From: JADFNB01 sp036397455
GTDB taxonomy: Bacteria > Gemmatimonadota > Gemmatimonadetes > Gemmatimonadales > GWC2-71-9
DNA: 64,000 nucleotides
Direction of reading: 5' to 3'
Assembly: GCA_036397455.1 (NCBI GenBank)
Contig: DASWIX010000041.1
Span: 1 to 64,000, forward strand
Shown: one piece after another, positions 1-8,169 of the stretch
How the letters are laid out: every line of letters begins with the position of its first letter
Numbering within the stretch: position 1 is the stretch's first letter
Translations under genes and position numbers: made by a program
The notes under the pieces: generated by a model
Told to the model about the DNA's origin: nothing
The model's input: only the letters and a program-made list of their open reading frames with translations
Database searches by the model: none

Positions 1-42
1 CGTGCGCCCCCACAACCGTGCACCCCCCCACCGCCCAATGGC

Positions 43-1503
43 CTACAGGTAGGGCGAAAACAACCGCGCGATCCCGTCGCGCACGCGAATCCAGAGCGGC
101 CGCCGATCGAGATCTTCGCCGGTCAACCCACGCGCCGCGTCCCGCCGCGCCGCGAACAGCGCTTCCATCTTTCCCCCAAACACCGTGTCGTAACACTCGA
201 CGTTGAACTCGAAATTCAGCCGCAGACTGCGGGGATCCCAGTTGGCCGAGCCGAACAAGGTCCAGGCACCGTCGACCACCACCAGCTTGGTGTGATCGAA
301 CGGTGGTGGTGACCAGTACACGTCACAACCTCGCTTCACGAGCTGCCACAGGATCGCATTGGACGCCCACTGCACAACCGGGAGGTTGCTCCGACTCGGC
401 AGAATGATCTCGACGGTCACGCCGCGTAGCGCCGCGATGTTCAACGCACTGATCATGGCCGCGTCGGGAAGGAAATAGGGCGTCACGACCCGAACGCTGC
501 GCCGCGCGGTGGCGATCGCCCCTTGAATGGTCCACCGCAGCTTCTCGAAATCCTCATCCGGACCGTCGGTGATGCCGCGCGCGGCAATCGCGCCACGGGC
601 CGCCAACTCGGGAAACCAGTCGGGTCCCTCGAGTACCTCTTTCGTGGTGAACGCCCAGTCCTCGGCGAAGGTCTCCATGAACTGGCGCACGACGGGCCCT
701 CGCATCTCGAAGTGCATGTCCCGCATGGGACGACCGGGGGCGGTGCTCTGCTGGTGATGGCGACGGATGTTCATCCCACCGGTGAAGCCGACCCGACCGT
801 CGGTCACGAGAATCTTGCGGTGGTTGCGCAGGTTCCAGAACGGCGCGCGCCATGGCAGATAGGTGGGGAGGAACCGGGCAACCCGCACGCCACGCTTGCG
901 CAGCACGCCCACCATGGGCGGCCACGAATAGCGTGACCCCACCGCGTCCACCAGCACCCGCACGGACACGCCGCGTTGGACGGCCCGGTCCAGCGCGTCC
1001 GCGAAGGCGAGACCCGACGCATCGTGGTCGAAGATGTACGTCGAGAGCGCGACCGTGCGCGTCGCCCCATCGATGGCGGCGAGCATCCGCGGGTACGCCT
1101 CGTCGCCGTTCACGAAATACTCGATCGCGTTGCCGTCGGTGAGCGGCCGGCGGGTCACCTGGTCGACCAACGTGCCCAGCGCAATCAGGTGGTCGCGGTT
1201 TCCATCGACCTTCGTCGCGAGCACCGTGGCAGCATCGGTCAGCAGCGGAGCCGTTCCCGACAGGCGCCGGCCGACGGGGCGCAGGTCCGACGCGTGGCGT
1301 CGAATCCGGTTGATGCCAAACATGGCGTACAACACCGCGCCAACCACGGGGGCGAACCAGATCAACCCGACCCAGGCGACGGCCGCGCGCGAATCGCGCT
1401 TATAGAGGATGGCGTGGCCCGAGGCGAGTATCGCCAGCAGCACCGTGAGCGCGCCGGCAACGTACAACCAGAGTTCGGCGAGGAAATCGACGAGCACCGT
1501 CAC
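43..1503 (-). CDS. cls: Cardiolipin synthase (phospholipase D superfamily)
   Basis: A 486-residue membrane phosphatidyltransferase that condenses phosphatidylglycerol into cardiolipin. Two hydrophobic segments at about residues 8-30 and 41-62 anchor the N-terminus, as in ClsA. Two HKD motifs follow: the first with H228/K230 in NHRKILVTDG, the second with H404/K406 in DHTKLVVVDG, each trailed by the expected GGMN or GSAN block. Length matches ClsA (about 480). The start at 1503 gives a normal N-terminus directly before the first membrane helix. The gene stands alone; the next gene, cspA, is divergent. Identification at family level is secure, substrate specificity is inferred. Confidence 0.93.
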   Translation of the reverse strand: MTVLVDFLAELWLYVAGALTVLLAILASGHAILYKRDSRAAVAWVGLIWFAPVVGAVLYAMFGINRIRRHASDLRPVGRRLSGTAPLLTDAATVLATKVDGNRDHLIALGTLVDQVTRRPLTDGNAIEYFVNGDEAYPRMLAAIDGATRTVALSTYIFDHDASGLAFADALDRAVQRGVSVRVLVDAVGSRYSWPPMVGVLRKRGVRVARFLPTYLPWRAPFWNLRNHRKILVTDGRVGFTGGMNIRRHHQQSTAPGRPMRDMHFEMRGPVVRQFMETFAEDWAFTTKEVLEGPDWFPELAARGAIAARGITDGPDEDFEKLRWTIQGAIATARRSVRVVTPYFLPDAAMISALNIAALRGVTVEIILPSRSNLPVVQWASNAILWQLVKRGCDVYWSPPPFDHTKLVVVDGAWTLFGSANWDPRSLRLNFEFNVECYDTVFGGKMEALFAARRDAARGLTGEDLDRRPLWIRVRDGIARLFSPYL

Positions 1504-1708
1504 GCCCGCAACTTAGCGCGCCCCCACCCATTGACAAATATCGGTGGCGCGAAACACCTTATTGGCCATCTCATGCGGGATTCGTATCGGTAAGCCATGA
1601 CCATCACACAGCGTCGGAGGCTCAACCCTGCTGTGTGTTTCTTGTGTACACTGGCCACGGTGGCCGGTGCGTCACGGGCGGTTGCCCACTGTTGAGGAGT
1701 ACGCTGAT

Positions 1709-1912
1709 ATGGCGCAGGGAACGGTGAAGTGGTTCAACGACGCGAAGGGGTTCGGGTTCGTGCAGCAGGATGATGGCGCGGACGTCTTCGTCCACCACAC
1801 GGCAATTCAGGCCGACGGCTTTCGTTCGCTCGCCGAAGGCGATCGGGTCGAGTTCGAAATCAAGGAAGGCCCGAAAGGGCTGCAAGCGGCGAACGTCGTG
1901 AAGGTCAGCTAA
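1709..1912 (+). CDS. cspA: Cold-shock protein, CspA family
   Basis: A 67-residue single cold-shock domain that binds single-stranded RNA/DNA. The RNP1 motif (KGFGFVQQ, about residues 13-20) and RNP2 motif (DVFVHHTAI, about 28-36) are intact, and the N-terminus MAQGTVKWFN is canonical. The start at 1709 is preferred to an in-frame ATG at 1667 because it gives the standard family N-terminus and has a GAGGAG ribosome site at 1694-1699. About 200 bases of untranslated sequence lie upstream, with a TTGACA at 1531-1536 but no convincing -10 partner. A strong terminator follows immediately, so it is a monocistronic unit. Confidence 0.95.
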   Translation: MAQGTVKWFNDAKGFGFVQQDDGADVFVHHTAIQADGFRSLAEGDRVEFEIKEGPKGLQAANVVKVS

Positions 1913-1934
1913 GATCTGCTTCACCTGGTCGTAT

Positions 1935-1968
1935 CGGCGCCGGCCCTCGGGCCGGCGCCGGTTTTTTT
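1935..1968 (+). terminator. Rho-independent terminator of cspA
   Basis: Perfect 11-bp stem (1935-1945 with 1950-1960, all G/C), CTCG tetraloop at 1946-1949, then a run of seven T at 1962-1968. It lies 22 bases after the cspA stop. Confidence 0.95.
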
Positions 1969-1998
1969 GCCGGCGCATTCCGGCCCCCCCCCGACCCC

Positions 1999-2048
1999 TT
2001 GACAGGACGCCAGGTGCTAATATTTTAGCAATAGGCTAGTTTTCTAGC
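1999..2048 (+). promoter_or_regulatory. Promoter with two BlaI-type operator dyads
   Basis: TTGACA at 1999-2004 and TATTTT at 2021-2026 are 16 bases apart. Two dyads overlap and follow the -10: TGCTAA-tatt-TTAGCA at 2015-2030 (perfect 6-bp arms) and GCTAG-tttt-CTAGC at 2035-2048 (perfect 5-bp arms), centres 19 bp apart. The arms are related (GCTAR), as expected for one regulator binding twice. The gene downstream is a BlaI-family repressor, a family that typically binds tandem dyads on its own promoter, so autoregulation is the natural reading. Confidence 0.75.
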
Positions 2049-2103
2049 ATCTTGGGATGACACGTTTCTGCGTCCCGGCGCGTCTTACTAAGGAAGGAAC
2101 GGC

Positions 2104-2493
2104 ATGGCACGCGAAGCCCCATCACCCCTGAGCCGACGGGAACGCCAGATCATGGACGTGATCTATCGACTCGGCCAGGCGACGGCGCAGGAAGTCCTCG
2201 CGAACCTCGCCGATCCGCCGAGTTACTCATCCGTGCGGGCGCTGTTGCGGGTCCTGGAGGAGAAGGGCCATGTCCGCCACCGTGCCGACGGCCCGCGCTA
2301 TCTCTACGCGCCGACGGTGCCGCGGGAAAAGGCGCGGGCATCCGCCCTCAAGCAATTGGTTCGCACGTTCTTCGACGATTCACCTCCGGACGCGGTCGCG
2401 GCGCTGCTCGACCTCTCCGGAAACGACCTCTCGGTAACGGAACTCGATCAGCTTCAGTCCCTGATCGACCGCGCACGCAAGGAAGGACGCTGA
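2104..2493 (+). CDS. blaI: BlaI/MecI-family transcriptional repressor
   Basis: A 129-residue winged-helix repressor. Residues 8-75 hold the DNA-binding domain (LSRRERQIMDVIYRLG, then the wing ending in RHRADGPRYLYAP); the rest is the dimerisation tail (LVRTFFDDSP onward) in which BlaI proteins are cleaved by their partner protease. The start has a good ribosome site (AAGGAAGGAA). The gene ends two bases before the M56 protease gene, so the pair is one transcript. In known systems the membrane protease senses a signal and inactivates BlaI, derepressing the operon and distant targets. The signal here need not be a beta-lactam, because the partner lacks a penicillin-binding sensor. Confidence 0.92.
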   Translation: MAREAPSPLSRRERQIMDVIYRLGQATAQEVLANLADPPSYSSVRALLRVLEEKGHVRHRADGPRYLYAPTVPREKARASALKQLVRTFFDDSPPDAVAALLDLSGNDLSVTELDQLQSLIDRARKEGR

Positions 2494-2495
2494 TC

Positions 2496-5405
2496 ATGAA
2501 CGGGCTCACGCTTCTCATCGCCTTTGGCGCCGGCATCCTTCCCGGGCTGCTCGACGTCGCCGTGAAATCAACCATCCTGTTGCTGCTGGCCGCGGCCGCG
2601 GCGGCGATCCTCCGGCGTAGCGCCGCATCGCTGCGGCATCTGGTGTGGGGGCTCGGGGTGGTCGGGGTCCTGGCACTCCCCGTCCTGTCGGTCGCGTTGC
2701 CGCAGTGGACCGTGACCGTGTTGCCGTCAATCGGGGCACCCGACCCGGTGATTGCCGTACCGACGGCCAACGCCGTGGTGACAGCCGCCGTCCGGCCGGT
2801 CACGTCGGTTCCCGCATCCAGGACGGTCCGCGCGGCAATCGCACCCAGACCCGCGCGGCGCGTCGATGCCCGCGCCGCCCAACCGGCGCGGCGGGACCTC
2901 GTGGCGCCGGTTGCGGAGTCCGCCGCACCGATCGCGCCGTTGACGCGCGGGGAACGGCGCGCGGAGCCGCTCGGGATACCGTCGGTTCCGTGGACCGCGT
3001 GGATCTTCCCGGCCTGGGCCGCGGGGCTGTTGTTGGTGATGGGCGGGATCCTCGCCGGTCTCGGGCGGATCGCTCGGCTGCAGCGAGTGGCGCGGCCGGT
3101 TCGCGGTGGGGCGCGTAGGGCCATCGCACGGGAACTCACCGCCGCGCTGCGCATCCGCCGTTCGGTCCGTTTGCTCGAGATCGACGGACCCGCGATGCCG
3201 ATGACCTGGGGCGCCTGGCGGCCGGTGGTGCTCCTGCCGAGCGAGTCGGCGGTGTGGGAGGATGCGCGGCTGCGGGCGGTGCTCCTGCACGAACTCGCCC
3301 ACGTCAAACGATACGATTTCCTGACCCAATTGCTCGCGCGGGTTGCCTGTGCCATCTACTGGTTCAACCCGCTGAGTTGGGTGGCATCGCGATGCCTGCG
3401 CGCCGAGCGGGAGATGGCCTGCGACGACCTGGTCCTGTCGCGCGGAGCGCTGGCGTCGGACTACGCGGGTCACTTACTCGACATCGCGCGCGTGCTGCGT
3501 CCCACCAGACTTTCCACGGTGGCCACAGTATGCATGGCGCGGCCATCACAGTTGCGGACCCGGCTCCACGCGATACTCGACGCAACCCGCCGGCGCGCGA
3601 TGGTGACGCCGGGCTTCGCCGTGCCCGCCATTGCGACGACACTCGCCGTGGTGCTCCCGCTGGCGGCGGCATCCGCGGCCCGCGTGGACCGCGATCCGAT
3701 CCCCGCGGCGGTGAACACCGCGACCATCGCGCCGGCTATCGAAGCGGTCGCGGCCGTCGACGCAGCGTCCGTCAAGCCGGCGACGCTCAAGCAGGGACTG
3801 TTGGAACGGTTGCGGGACTTCGTGGTCGGGGACGCGCCGCCGGCGGCCGCGGTCGTGTGGTCGGGCGCACAGTCCTGTGATTGGGACACCCGGTCCGATC
3901 ACATGTCGGCCTCGACCCGCGTCGACGATCATGTGTGGCGTGTGCGGATCGAAATCGGCAGTTGTGAACTGCGGATCGACGCGGAAGGCGATGTGACCTT
4001 TACGGACGACGACCGCGACGTCGCCGGCATTGCACGGAACGGGTTCTTCAGTATCGAAGAACGGTACGGCCGCACACGCCGGCGTATGGAGATGCGCCCG
4101 AGCGGATCCGGTGAGATCGAGCGCCGCTGGTTCGTTGACGGCACCGAACAGTGGACCGCTGCCGGCCCGCTCGCCACACAGGATCCCGACGCCGCCGCGT
4201 GGCTGGCCCGGGTACTCCCGGTGGTGTTCCGTCGGACCGGTATCAACGCCGAGGCGCGGGCCAAACGCATTTTGGAGCGGGACGGCGTCGACGGACTGCT
4301 GCAGGAGATCTCGTTCATCCGCAGCGACTGGGCCGCCGGGAAGTACTACGCGGTGCTGCTGAGTCAGCCCAATCTCGATGGCGCCACGATTCAGCGGGTG
4401 GTGCGCGACGCCGGGCGCCAGATCGAGTCCGACTATACACTTGGGCAGTTGCTGATCGCGGTCGCCGAACACCAGACCATCGACGCGAACGTGCAGGCGG
4501 CCTACGTCGAAGCCGCGGGTTCGATCGAGTCCGACTATCAGCATGCACAGGTGTTGCGCGCCATCCTGCGACGCGAGGGCATCAGCCAGGAATTGGCCGA
4601 CGCGATGCTCCGCTCCGCCAAGAACATCGATTCGGACTACCAGCGAACGCAGGTGCTGATGGACGTGATCGCCGCCCATCCGCTCACCCAGGCGCTGACA
4701 CCCGCGTTCCTCGACGCGGTCCGGGATATCGAGTCCGATTACCAGCAGACCCAGGTCATCATGGTATTGCTGCAGAAGGGGGCGCCTGATGTCGCCGTGC
4801 TCGACGACGTGTTGGCACTCACGAGCAACATCGATTCCGACCATCAGCTCGGCGCGGTGCTGCTCAAAGTGGCTGAACTGTACCCGGTGGAGACGGCCCT
4901 CCCGGCCTCATACCTGCGGGCGGCGACATCGATCGAGTCGAGCTACACCCGCGGGCGCGTGTTGCGGACGCTCCTGGCGCGCGACGGCGTGACCGAAGCG
5001 ACCGCCGCCTCGATTCTCGACGCCGCCAGCACCATCGACTCCGACCACGAGCTGGGTGGCTTGCTGGCCGACCTCGCGCAACGCGGCCCCCTGTCGCCCG
5101 CCCTCCGACGTTCGTTCTTCAGCGCCCTCGGCAACATCGAGTCCGACCACACCCAATCCACGGTCCTCGGGCGCGTGATCGAGCATCAGACGCTCGACAA
5201 CGAGTTGGTGCGCGCGATTCTCGCTGCGACAACGCGCGGGATCGACTCGGACCACTCATTAGGACAGGTCCTCATCAAACTCGCGGCTGCCGGCGCCGCC
5301 TCGGAAGCGCTGCGCGCCGATTTCCTGCGCGCCATCGACCAGATCGAATCCGAACACACGCGCGGCCAGGTGCTCAACGCGCTGTACCCTCGCCGCGGCG
5401 GCTGA
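2496..5405 (+). CDS. M56-family (BlaR1-like) membrane metalloprotease with C-terminal repeat solenoid
   Basis: A 969-residue fusion. N-terminal membrane helices at about 1-35 and 45-75 are followed by a proline/arginine-rich stretch and a helix near 165-190. The M56 zinc protease domain carries HELAH at 265-269, with E306 in REMACDD as the probable third ligand. A hydrophobic segment at about 370-390 probably puts the C-terminal half in the periplasm. Classical BlaR1 would have a penicillin-binding domain there; no SxxK-type domain is visible. Instead there is a charged beta-rich region (about 450-560), then about ten tandem units of roughly 36-38 residues (about 600-965), each with an I(E/D)SD(Y/H) signature followed by a helix such as TQVLxxxL. 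This looks like a HEAT-like helical solenoid. It is co-transcribed with the BlaI-type repressor. Confidence 0.88.
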   Translation: MNGLTLLIAFGAGILPGLLDVAVKSTILLLLAAAAAAILRRSAASLRHLVWGLGVVGVLALPVLSVALPQWTVTVLPSIGAPDPVIAVPTANAVVTAAVRPVTSVPASRTVRAAIAPRPARRVDARAAQPARRDLVAPVAESAAPIAPLTRGERRAEPLGIPSVPWTAWIFPAWAAGLLLVMGGILAGLGRIARLQRVARPVRGGARRAIARELTAALRIRRSVRLLEIDGPAMPMTWGAWRPVVLLPSESAVWEDARLRAVLLHELAHVKRYDFLTQLLARVACAIYWFNPLSWVASRCLRAEREMACDDLVLSRGALASDYAGHLLDIARVLRPTRLSTVATVCMARPSQLRTRLHAILDATRRRAMVTPGFAVPAIATTLAVVLPLAAASAARVDRDPIPAAVNTATIAPAIEAVAAVDAASVKPATLKQGLLERLRDFVVGDAPPAAAVVWSGAQSCDWDTRSDHMSASTRVDDHVWRVRIEIGSCELRIDAEGDVTFTDDDRDVAGIARNGFFSIEERYGRTRRRMEMRPSGSGEIERRWFVDGTEQWTAAGPLATQDPDAAAWLARVLPVVFRRTGINAEARAKRILERDGVDGLLQEISFIRSDWAAGKYYAVLLSQPNLDGATIQRVVRDAGRQIESDYTLGQLLIAVAEHQTIDANVQAAYVEAAGSIESDYQHAQVLRAILRREGISQELADAMLRSAKNIDSDYQRTQVLMDVIAAHPLTQALTPAFLDAVRDIESDYQQTQVIMVLLQKGAPDVAVLDDVLALTSNIDSDHQLGAVLLKVAELYPVETALPASYLRAATSIESSYTRGRVLRTLLARDGVTEATAASILDAASTIDSDHELGGLLADLAQRGPLSPALRRSFFSALGNIESDHTQSTVLGRVIEHQTLDNELVRAILAATTRGIDSDHSLGQVLIKLAAAGAASEALRADFLRAIDQIESEHTRGQVLNALYPRRGG

Positions 5406-5406
5406 C

Positions 5407-5571
5407 CGGATCGGCGGGGACGTCCAGGTCGCGATCGAATACCACCGCAACGGTCTCGGCGCGACCCAAGCCGCCGACTACGGGACGGTGCTCACCAGCG
5501 CGGCGTTGGCCCGTCGCGAGTTCGGGGCATACGGCCACCTCGCCTACGGGCAAGCGTCGGTCTCCTTGTGA
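5407..5571 (+). pseudogene. C-terminal remnant of an outer-membrane-type protein
   Basis: Directly after the M56 stop, a different frame reads about 54 residues rich in alternating aromatic/small residues (for example VAIEYHRNGLGAT and YGHLAYGQASVSL) and ends with a natural stop at 5569-5571. There is no start codon and no ribosome site. The terminal beta-strand look suggests the tail of a porin or beta-barrel gene whose 5' part was lost. No family can be named. Confidence 0.35.
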
Positions 5572-5591
5572 CGCCCGGGGGGCTGGGTGTC

Positions 5592-5633
5592 TTGACGCAA
5601 CACCAATCATCAAGTATTTTATTGAATACTTGA
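5592..5633 (+). promoter_or_regulatory. Promoter and ArsR-type operator
   Basis: TTGACG at 5592-5597, a 17-base spacer and TATTTT at 5615-5620 form a sigma-70-type promoter. A perfect inverted repeat with 9-bp arms (5610-5618 and 5625-5633, arm TCAAGTATT, 6-base centre) covers the -10 and the likely start site. The adjacent gene is an ArsR-family repressor, so this is the probable autoregulatory operator that blocks polymerase until the inducer is sensed. Confidence 0.8.
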
Positions 5634-5646
5634 CCATTGGATCTCA

Positions 5647-6339
5647 ATGCCGGGCTCGTCTCGCCAGTTCAAAGACGCCATCTACGACCAGTTCGCCAGG
5701 CTGGGCAAGGCACTTGCCAGTCCGCGGCGGCTCGAGTTGCTCGACCTGCTCTGCCAGGGGCCGCGGACCGTAGAAATCCTGGCACAGCAGGCGGGCCAAA
5801 GCGTGGCGAACACGTCGCAGCACCTCCAGATACTGCGTGGTGCGCGGCTTGTGGAGGCCGACAAAGCCGGCCTGTATGTCACCTATCGCCTGGCGGGCAA
5901 GGACGTTTGCGAATTGTTCCTCGCCCTGCGGGCGCTCGCGGAATCGCGACTCGCCGAGATCGACGTCGTGACGCGTGCGTTCTTCCAGGCGCGGGAGCAG
6001 ATGGAACCGGTCGACCGTGAGGCGCTCATCGCACGCGTGCGGTCGGGCGCCGTCACGCTGCTCGATGTGCGGCCGCCCGAAGAGTTCCACACGGCGCACA
6101 TTCCAGGCGCGATCTCGATCCCGCTTGCGGAGCTGCCCGCCCGCCTTGCCGAGCTGCCCACCGATCGGACCGTGGTCGCCTATTGTCGCGGGCCGTACTG
6201 CGTGCTTGCGGCCGACGCGGTTCAAGCCCTCCGGAAGCAGGGATACGACGCCGTGCGGCTGGAGGACGGCGTGCTGGAGTGGCGCGCGCGCGGGCTCGAT
6301 CTCACCACAACGGTCGCCCCCCCGATGCCGGCGCGATGA
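5647..6339 (+). CDS. ArsR-family regulator fused to a rhodanese domain
   Basis: A 230-residue two-domain protein. Residues 8-95 form the ArsR/SmtB winged helix (LASPRRLELLDLLCQGPRTV, then QSVANTSQHLQIL as recognition helix). Residues 125-220 form a rhodanese domain with LLDVRPPEEFHTAHIPGA and an active loop holding C180 and C185 in YCRGPYC. Such fusions are thought to sense reactive sulfur or metalloid through cysteine persulfidation, but the inducer is inferred. It heads an operon; the next gene starts within its stop codon (ATGA). The operator at 5610-5633 lies just upstream. Confidence 0.9.
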   Translation: MPGSSRQFKDAIYDQFARLGKALASPRRLELLDLLCQGPRTVEILAQQAGQSVANTSQHLQILRGARLVEADKAGLYVTYRLAGKDVCELFLALRALAESRLAEIDVVTRAFFQAREQMEPVDREALIARVRSGAVTLLDVRPPEEFHTAHIPGAISIPLAELPARLAELPTDRTVVAYCRGPYCVLAADAVQALRKQGYDAVRLEDGVLEWRARGLDLTTTVAPPMPAR

Positions 6340-6692
6340 CGCACCAGTGCCTGATCATCCTGAACGACCCGCCCTATGGGTCGGAACGCAGTTACAATGC
6401 GCTGCGGCTCGCCGCCACGCTGAGCGCGCGCGACGGCGAACACGTGCGCGTCTTCCTGATGGGCGACGCGGCGGTCGGTGCGCAACGAGGCCAGCGCGTC
6501 CCGACCGGCTACTACAACGTGGGCACGATGCTCAAAGCGGTACTCACGCGCGGCGGCCAGGTCGCCGTCTGCGGGACCTGCATGGACGCCCGCGGCATGA
6601 CCGAAACGGCCCTGGTAGACGGATGCCGCCGCAGTTCCATGGACGAACTCACCGACTGGACCCAGGCGGCCGACCAGGTACTGGTTTTCTGA
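6336..6692 (+). CDS. DsrE/YchN-family sulfur-relay-like protein
   Basis: A 118-residue protein with the DsrE fold: N-terminal strand LIILNDPPYGSERSYNALR, central VRVFLMGDAAV, and a conserved loop with two cysteines in VCGTCMDARGM (about residues 87-96). DsrE-like proteins carry or transfer sulfane sulfur or act as small oxidoreductase partners. The ATG overlaps the regulator's stop codon by four bases (ATGA), showing translational coupling. Its position after an ArsR-rhodanese gene supports a role in handling persulfides or metalloid-thiol stress; that functional link is inference. Confidence 0.85.
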   Translation: MTHQCLIILNDPPYGSERSYNALRLAATLSARDGEHVRVFLMGDAAVGAQRGQRVPTGYYNVGTMLKAVLTRGGQVAVCGTCMDARGMTETALVDGCRRSSMDELTDWTQAADQVLVF

Positions 6693-6720
6693 CGGATCTT
6701 CTCGAAAGCGAGCGAGTGAC

Positions 6721-7314
6721 ATGACGGACATCGCCTACCCTGCCCTGCGGTTCTTGCACGTCATGGCCTTCGTGTTCATGTCGGTACCGCTGTTCAACCT
6801 GATCGTCGTCAACGAGCGCGCCCAACTCGGCGGCGCGTTCAGCTACGAAGCCGACACGTACATGGAGAACATCATCCGCCGAGGGGCGGGCCGGTATTTC
6901 GCCTTCCAAGGGACGGTGCTGATCTCCGGCGTGCTGCTGCTGGTGACGGGACCGCTGGACATCAACGCGCTGTTGACGAACTGGGTGGTGCTCGCCAAGC
7001 TGGTGCTGGTGTTCGCGTTAATGGGGCTCCTCTCGTTCGTCCACCTGCGCTTGCAGCCAACCATCGACGCGATCCTCGCCGAAGCCCGGCCGGATGCACC
7101 GATCCCCGACGATCTCCCGGCGCGCCTCAAGCCGCACCGCGTGTTGCGCAAGCGGCTGGCCACGTTCTGCCTGTTCCTGATGATCGTGACCATCATTCTG
7201 GGGATGCAGGTCTACAGCCGCTTCGCACCCGCGCTCACCGTGGGCCTGATCGCGCTGGCCGCGCTGTTCGCGTGGCGGGCCAACCGCACACTCGTTCGGT
7301 TCGGCTGGGTCTAG
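6721..7314 (+). CDS. Integral membrane protein, DUF2269-like
   Basis: A 197-residue protein with about four to five transmembrane helices (approximately 5-27, 58-80, 85-110, 140-162 and 165-185). It resembles small DUF2269-type membrane proteins in length and hydrophobic pattern, but I cannot name a substrate or cofactor. Two histidines lie near predicted helices (FLHVMAF, SFVHLRL). The start at 6721 has a plausible ribosome site (GAGCGAG) and lies 28 bases after the DsrE-like gene, so it belongs to the same operon. Confidence 0.7.
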   Translation: MTDIAYPALRFLHVMAFVFMSVPLFNLIVVNERAQLGGAFSYEADTYMENIIRRGAGRYFAFQGTVLISGVLLLVTGPLDINALLTNWVVLAKLVLVFALMGLLSFVHLRLQPTIDAILAEARPDAPIPDDLPARLKPHRVLRKRLATFCLFLMIVTIILGMQVYSRFAPALTVGLIALAALFAWRANRTLVRFGWV

Positions 7315-7322
7315 CCCGGACC

Positions 7323-7991
7323 ATGCGCTGCTGCGCCCCTTGCTTGGCCGCCGAGCATCAGTTCGGCGAGAGAACGGCGCGGCGCGACATGGAACGGTAC
7401 CGCCGGGCTGGACCGGACACGACCACCCGTCACCTCCTGGCGGCGCTCGCCGCGGTCGATCTCTCGGAGGCCGCGCTGCTGGACGTCGGCGCCGGCATCG
7501 GCGTGCTGCATCATGAACTCCTCGGAGACCGGTTCGCGTCGGCGACCCATGTCGAGGCAGCGCCCGCCGCCATCGCCGAGGCGCGGGCGGAGACGGAACG
7601 GCGCGGACATGGCGACCGGGTCCGGTTCATCCAAGGCGATTTCGTCGATCTCGCGGACGATATCGCACCGGCCGACGTCGTCACGCTGGACCGAGTCATC
7701 TGCTGTTACCCGGACTACATCTCCCTCCTCACCCGCTCAGCGGACAAGGCGCGACGCTACTATGGACTGAGCGCCCCCAGGGACCGATGGTACGTGCGGC
7801 TCGTGACGGCTCTCGAGAACCTGGGTCGCCGGGTGACGGGGAACGCGTTTCGCACCTTCGTGCATCCAACCGCGGCGATGGATCGGCTGCTACACACCGC
7901 AGGGTTCACCCTGCGGTCGCGGCGGGCCACCATCGCATGGGAAGCCTCGCTCTACGAGCGCAAGGCGTCGCCGGCCGGTTTGTCACGCTGA
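7323..7991 (+). CDS. Class I SAM-dependent methyltransferase
   Basis: A 222-residue methyltransferase. Motif I is clear at LLDVGAGIGVLHHELL (about residues 38-53), followed by the acidic motif at the end of strand 2 (VEAAPAAIAEA), VRFIQGDFVDL and VVTLDRVICCYPD as motif IV. The N-terminus has a cysteine cluster (MRCCAPC). The start at 7323 gives this compact N-terminus; the frame is also open from 7272, inside the previous gene. The substrate is unknown. It lies 8 bases after the membrane protein and is probably the last gene of the ArsR-rhodanese operon. Confidence 0.83.
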   Translation: MRCCAPCLAAEHQFGERTARRDMERYRRAGPDTTTRHLLAALAAVDLSEAALLDVGAGIGVLHHELLGDRFASATHVEAAPAAIAEARAETERRGHGDRVRFIQGDFVDLADDIAPADVVTLDRVICCYPDYISLLTRSADKARRYYGLSAPRDRWYVRLVTALENLGRRVTGNAFRTFVHPTAAMDRLLHTAGFTLRSRRATIAWEASLYERKASPAGLSR

Positions 7992-8169
7992 GGCGCCACT
8001 GCAAGGAGTCGGTTGCTACCGGGGCGGGGTCGGCGGCGAAGGCCTGGCGGGAGCGATGGGACTCGAGCGGGCTGGGAGGGGAAAAGCCGGGCTGCAGCAA
8101 CGCGCGGGTGCGATCGCTTATCAGTTGGGGACGCTCGCTCGGGAGACGTGCGGGGTGCACCGCGGGAAG

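Noticed and set aside
4420..5390. Regularly spaced similar sequences resembling a CRISPR array
   Set aside because: The periodicity is in protein code (36-38 codon units with variable bases), in frame with the M56 protein, not identical DNA repeats with spacers.
2104..5405. Calling the BlaI/M56 pair a beta-lactam resistance system
   Set aside because: The protease lacks a penicillin-binding sensor domain, and no beta-lactamase gene is in the operon.
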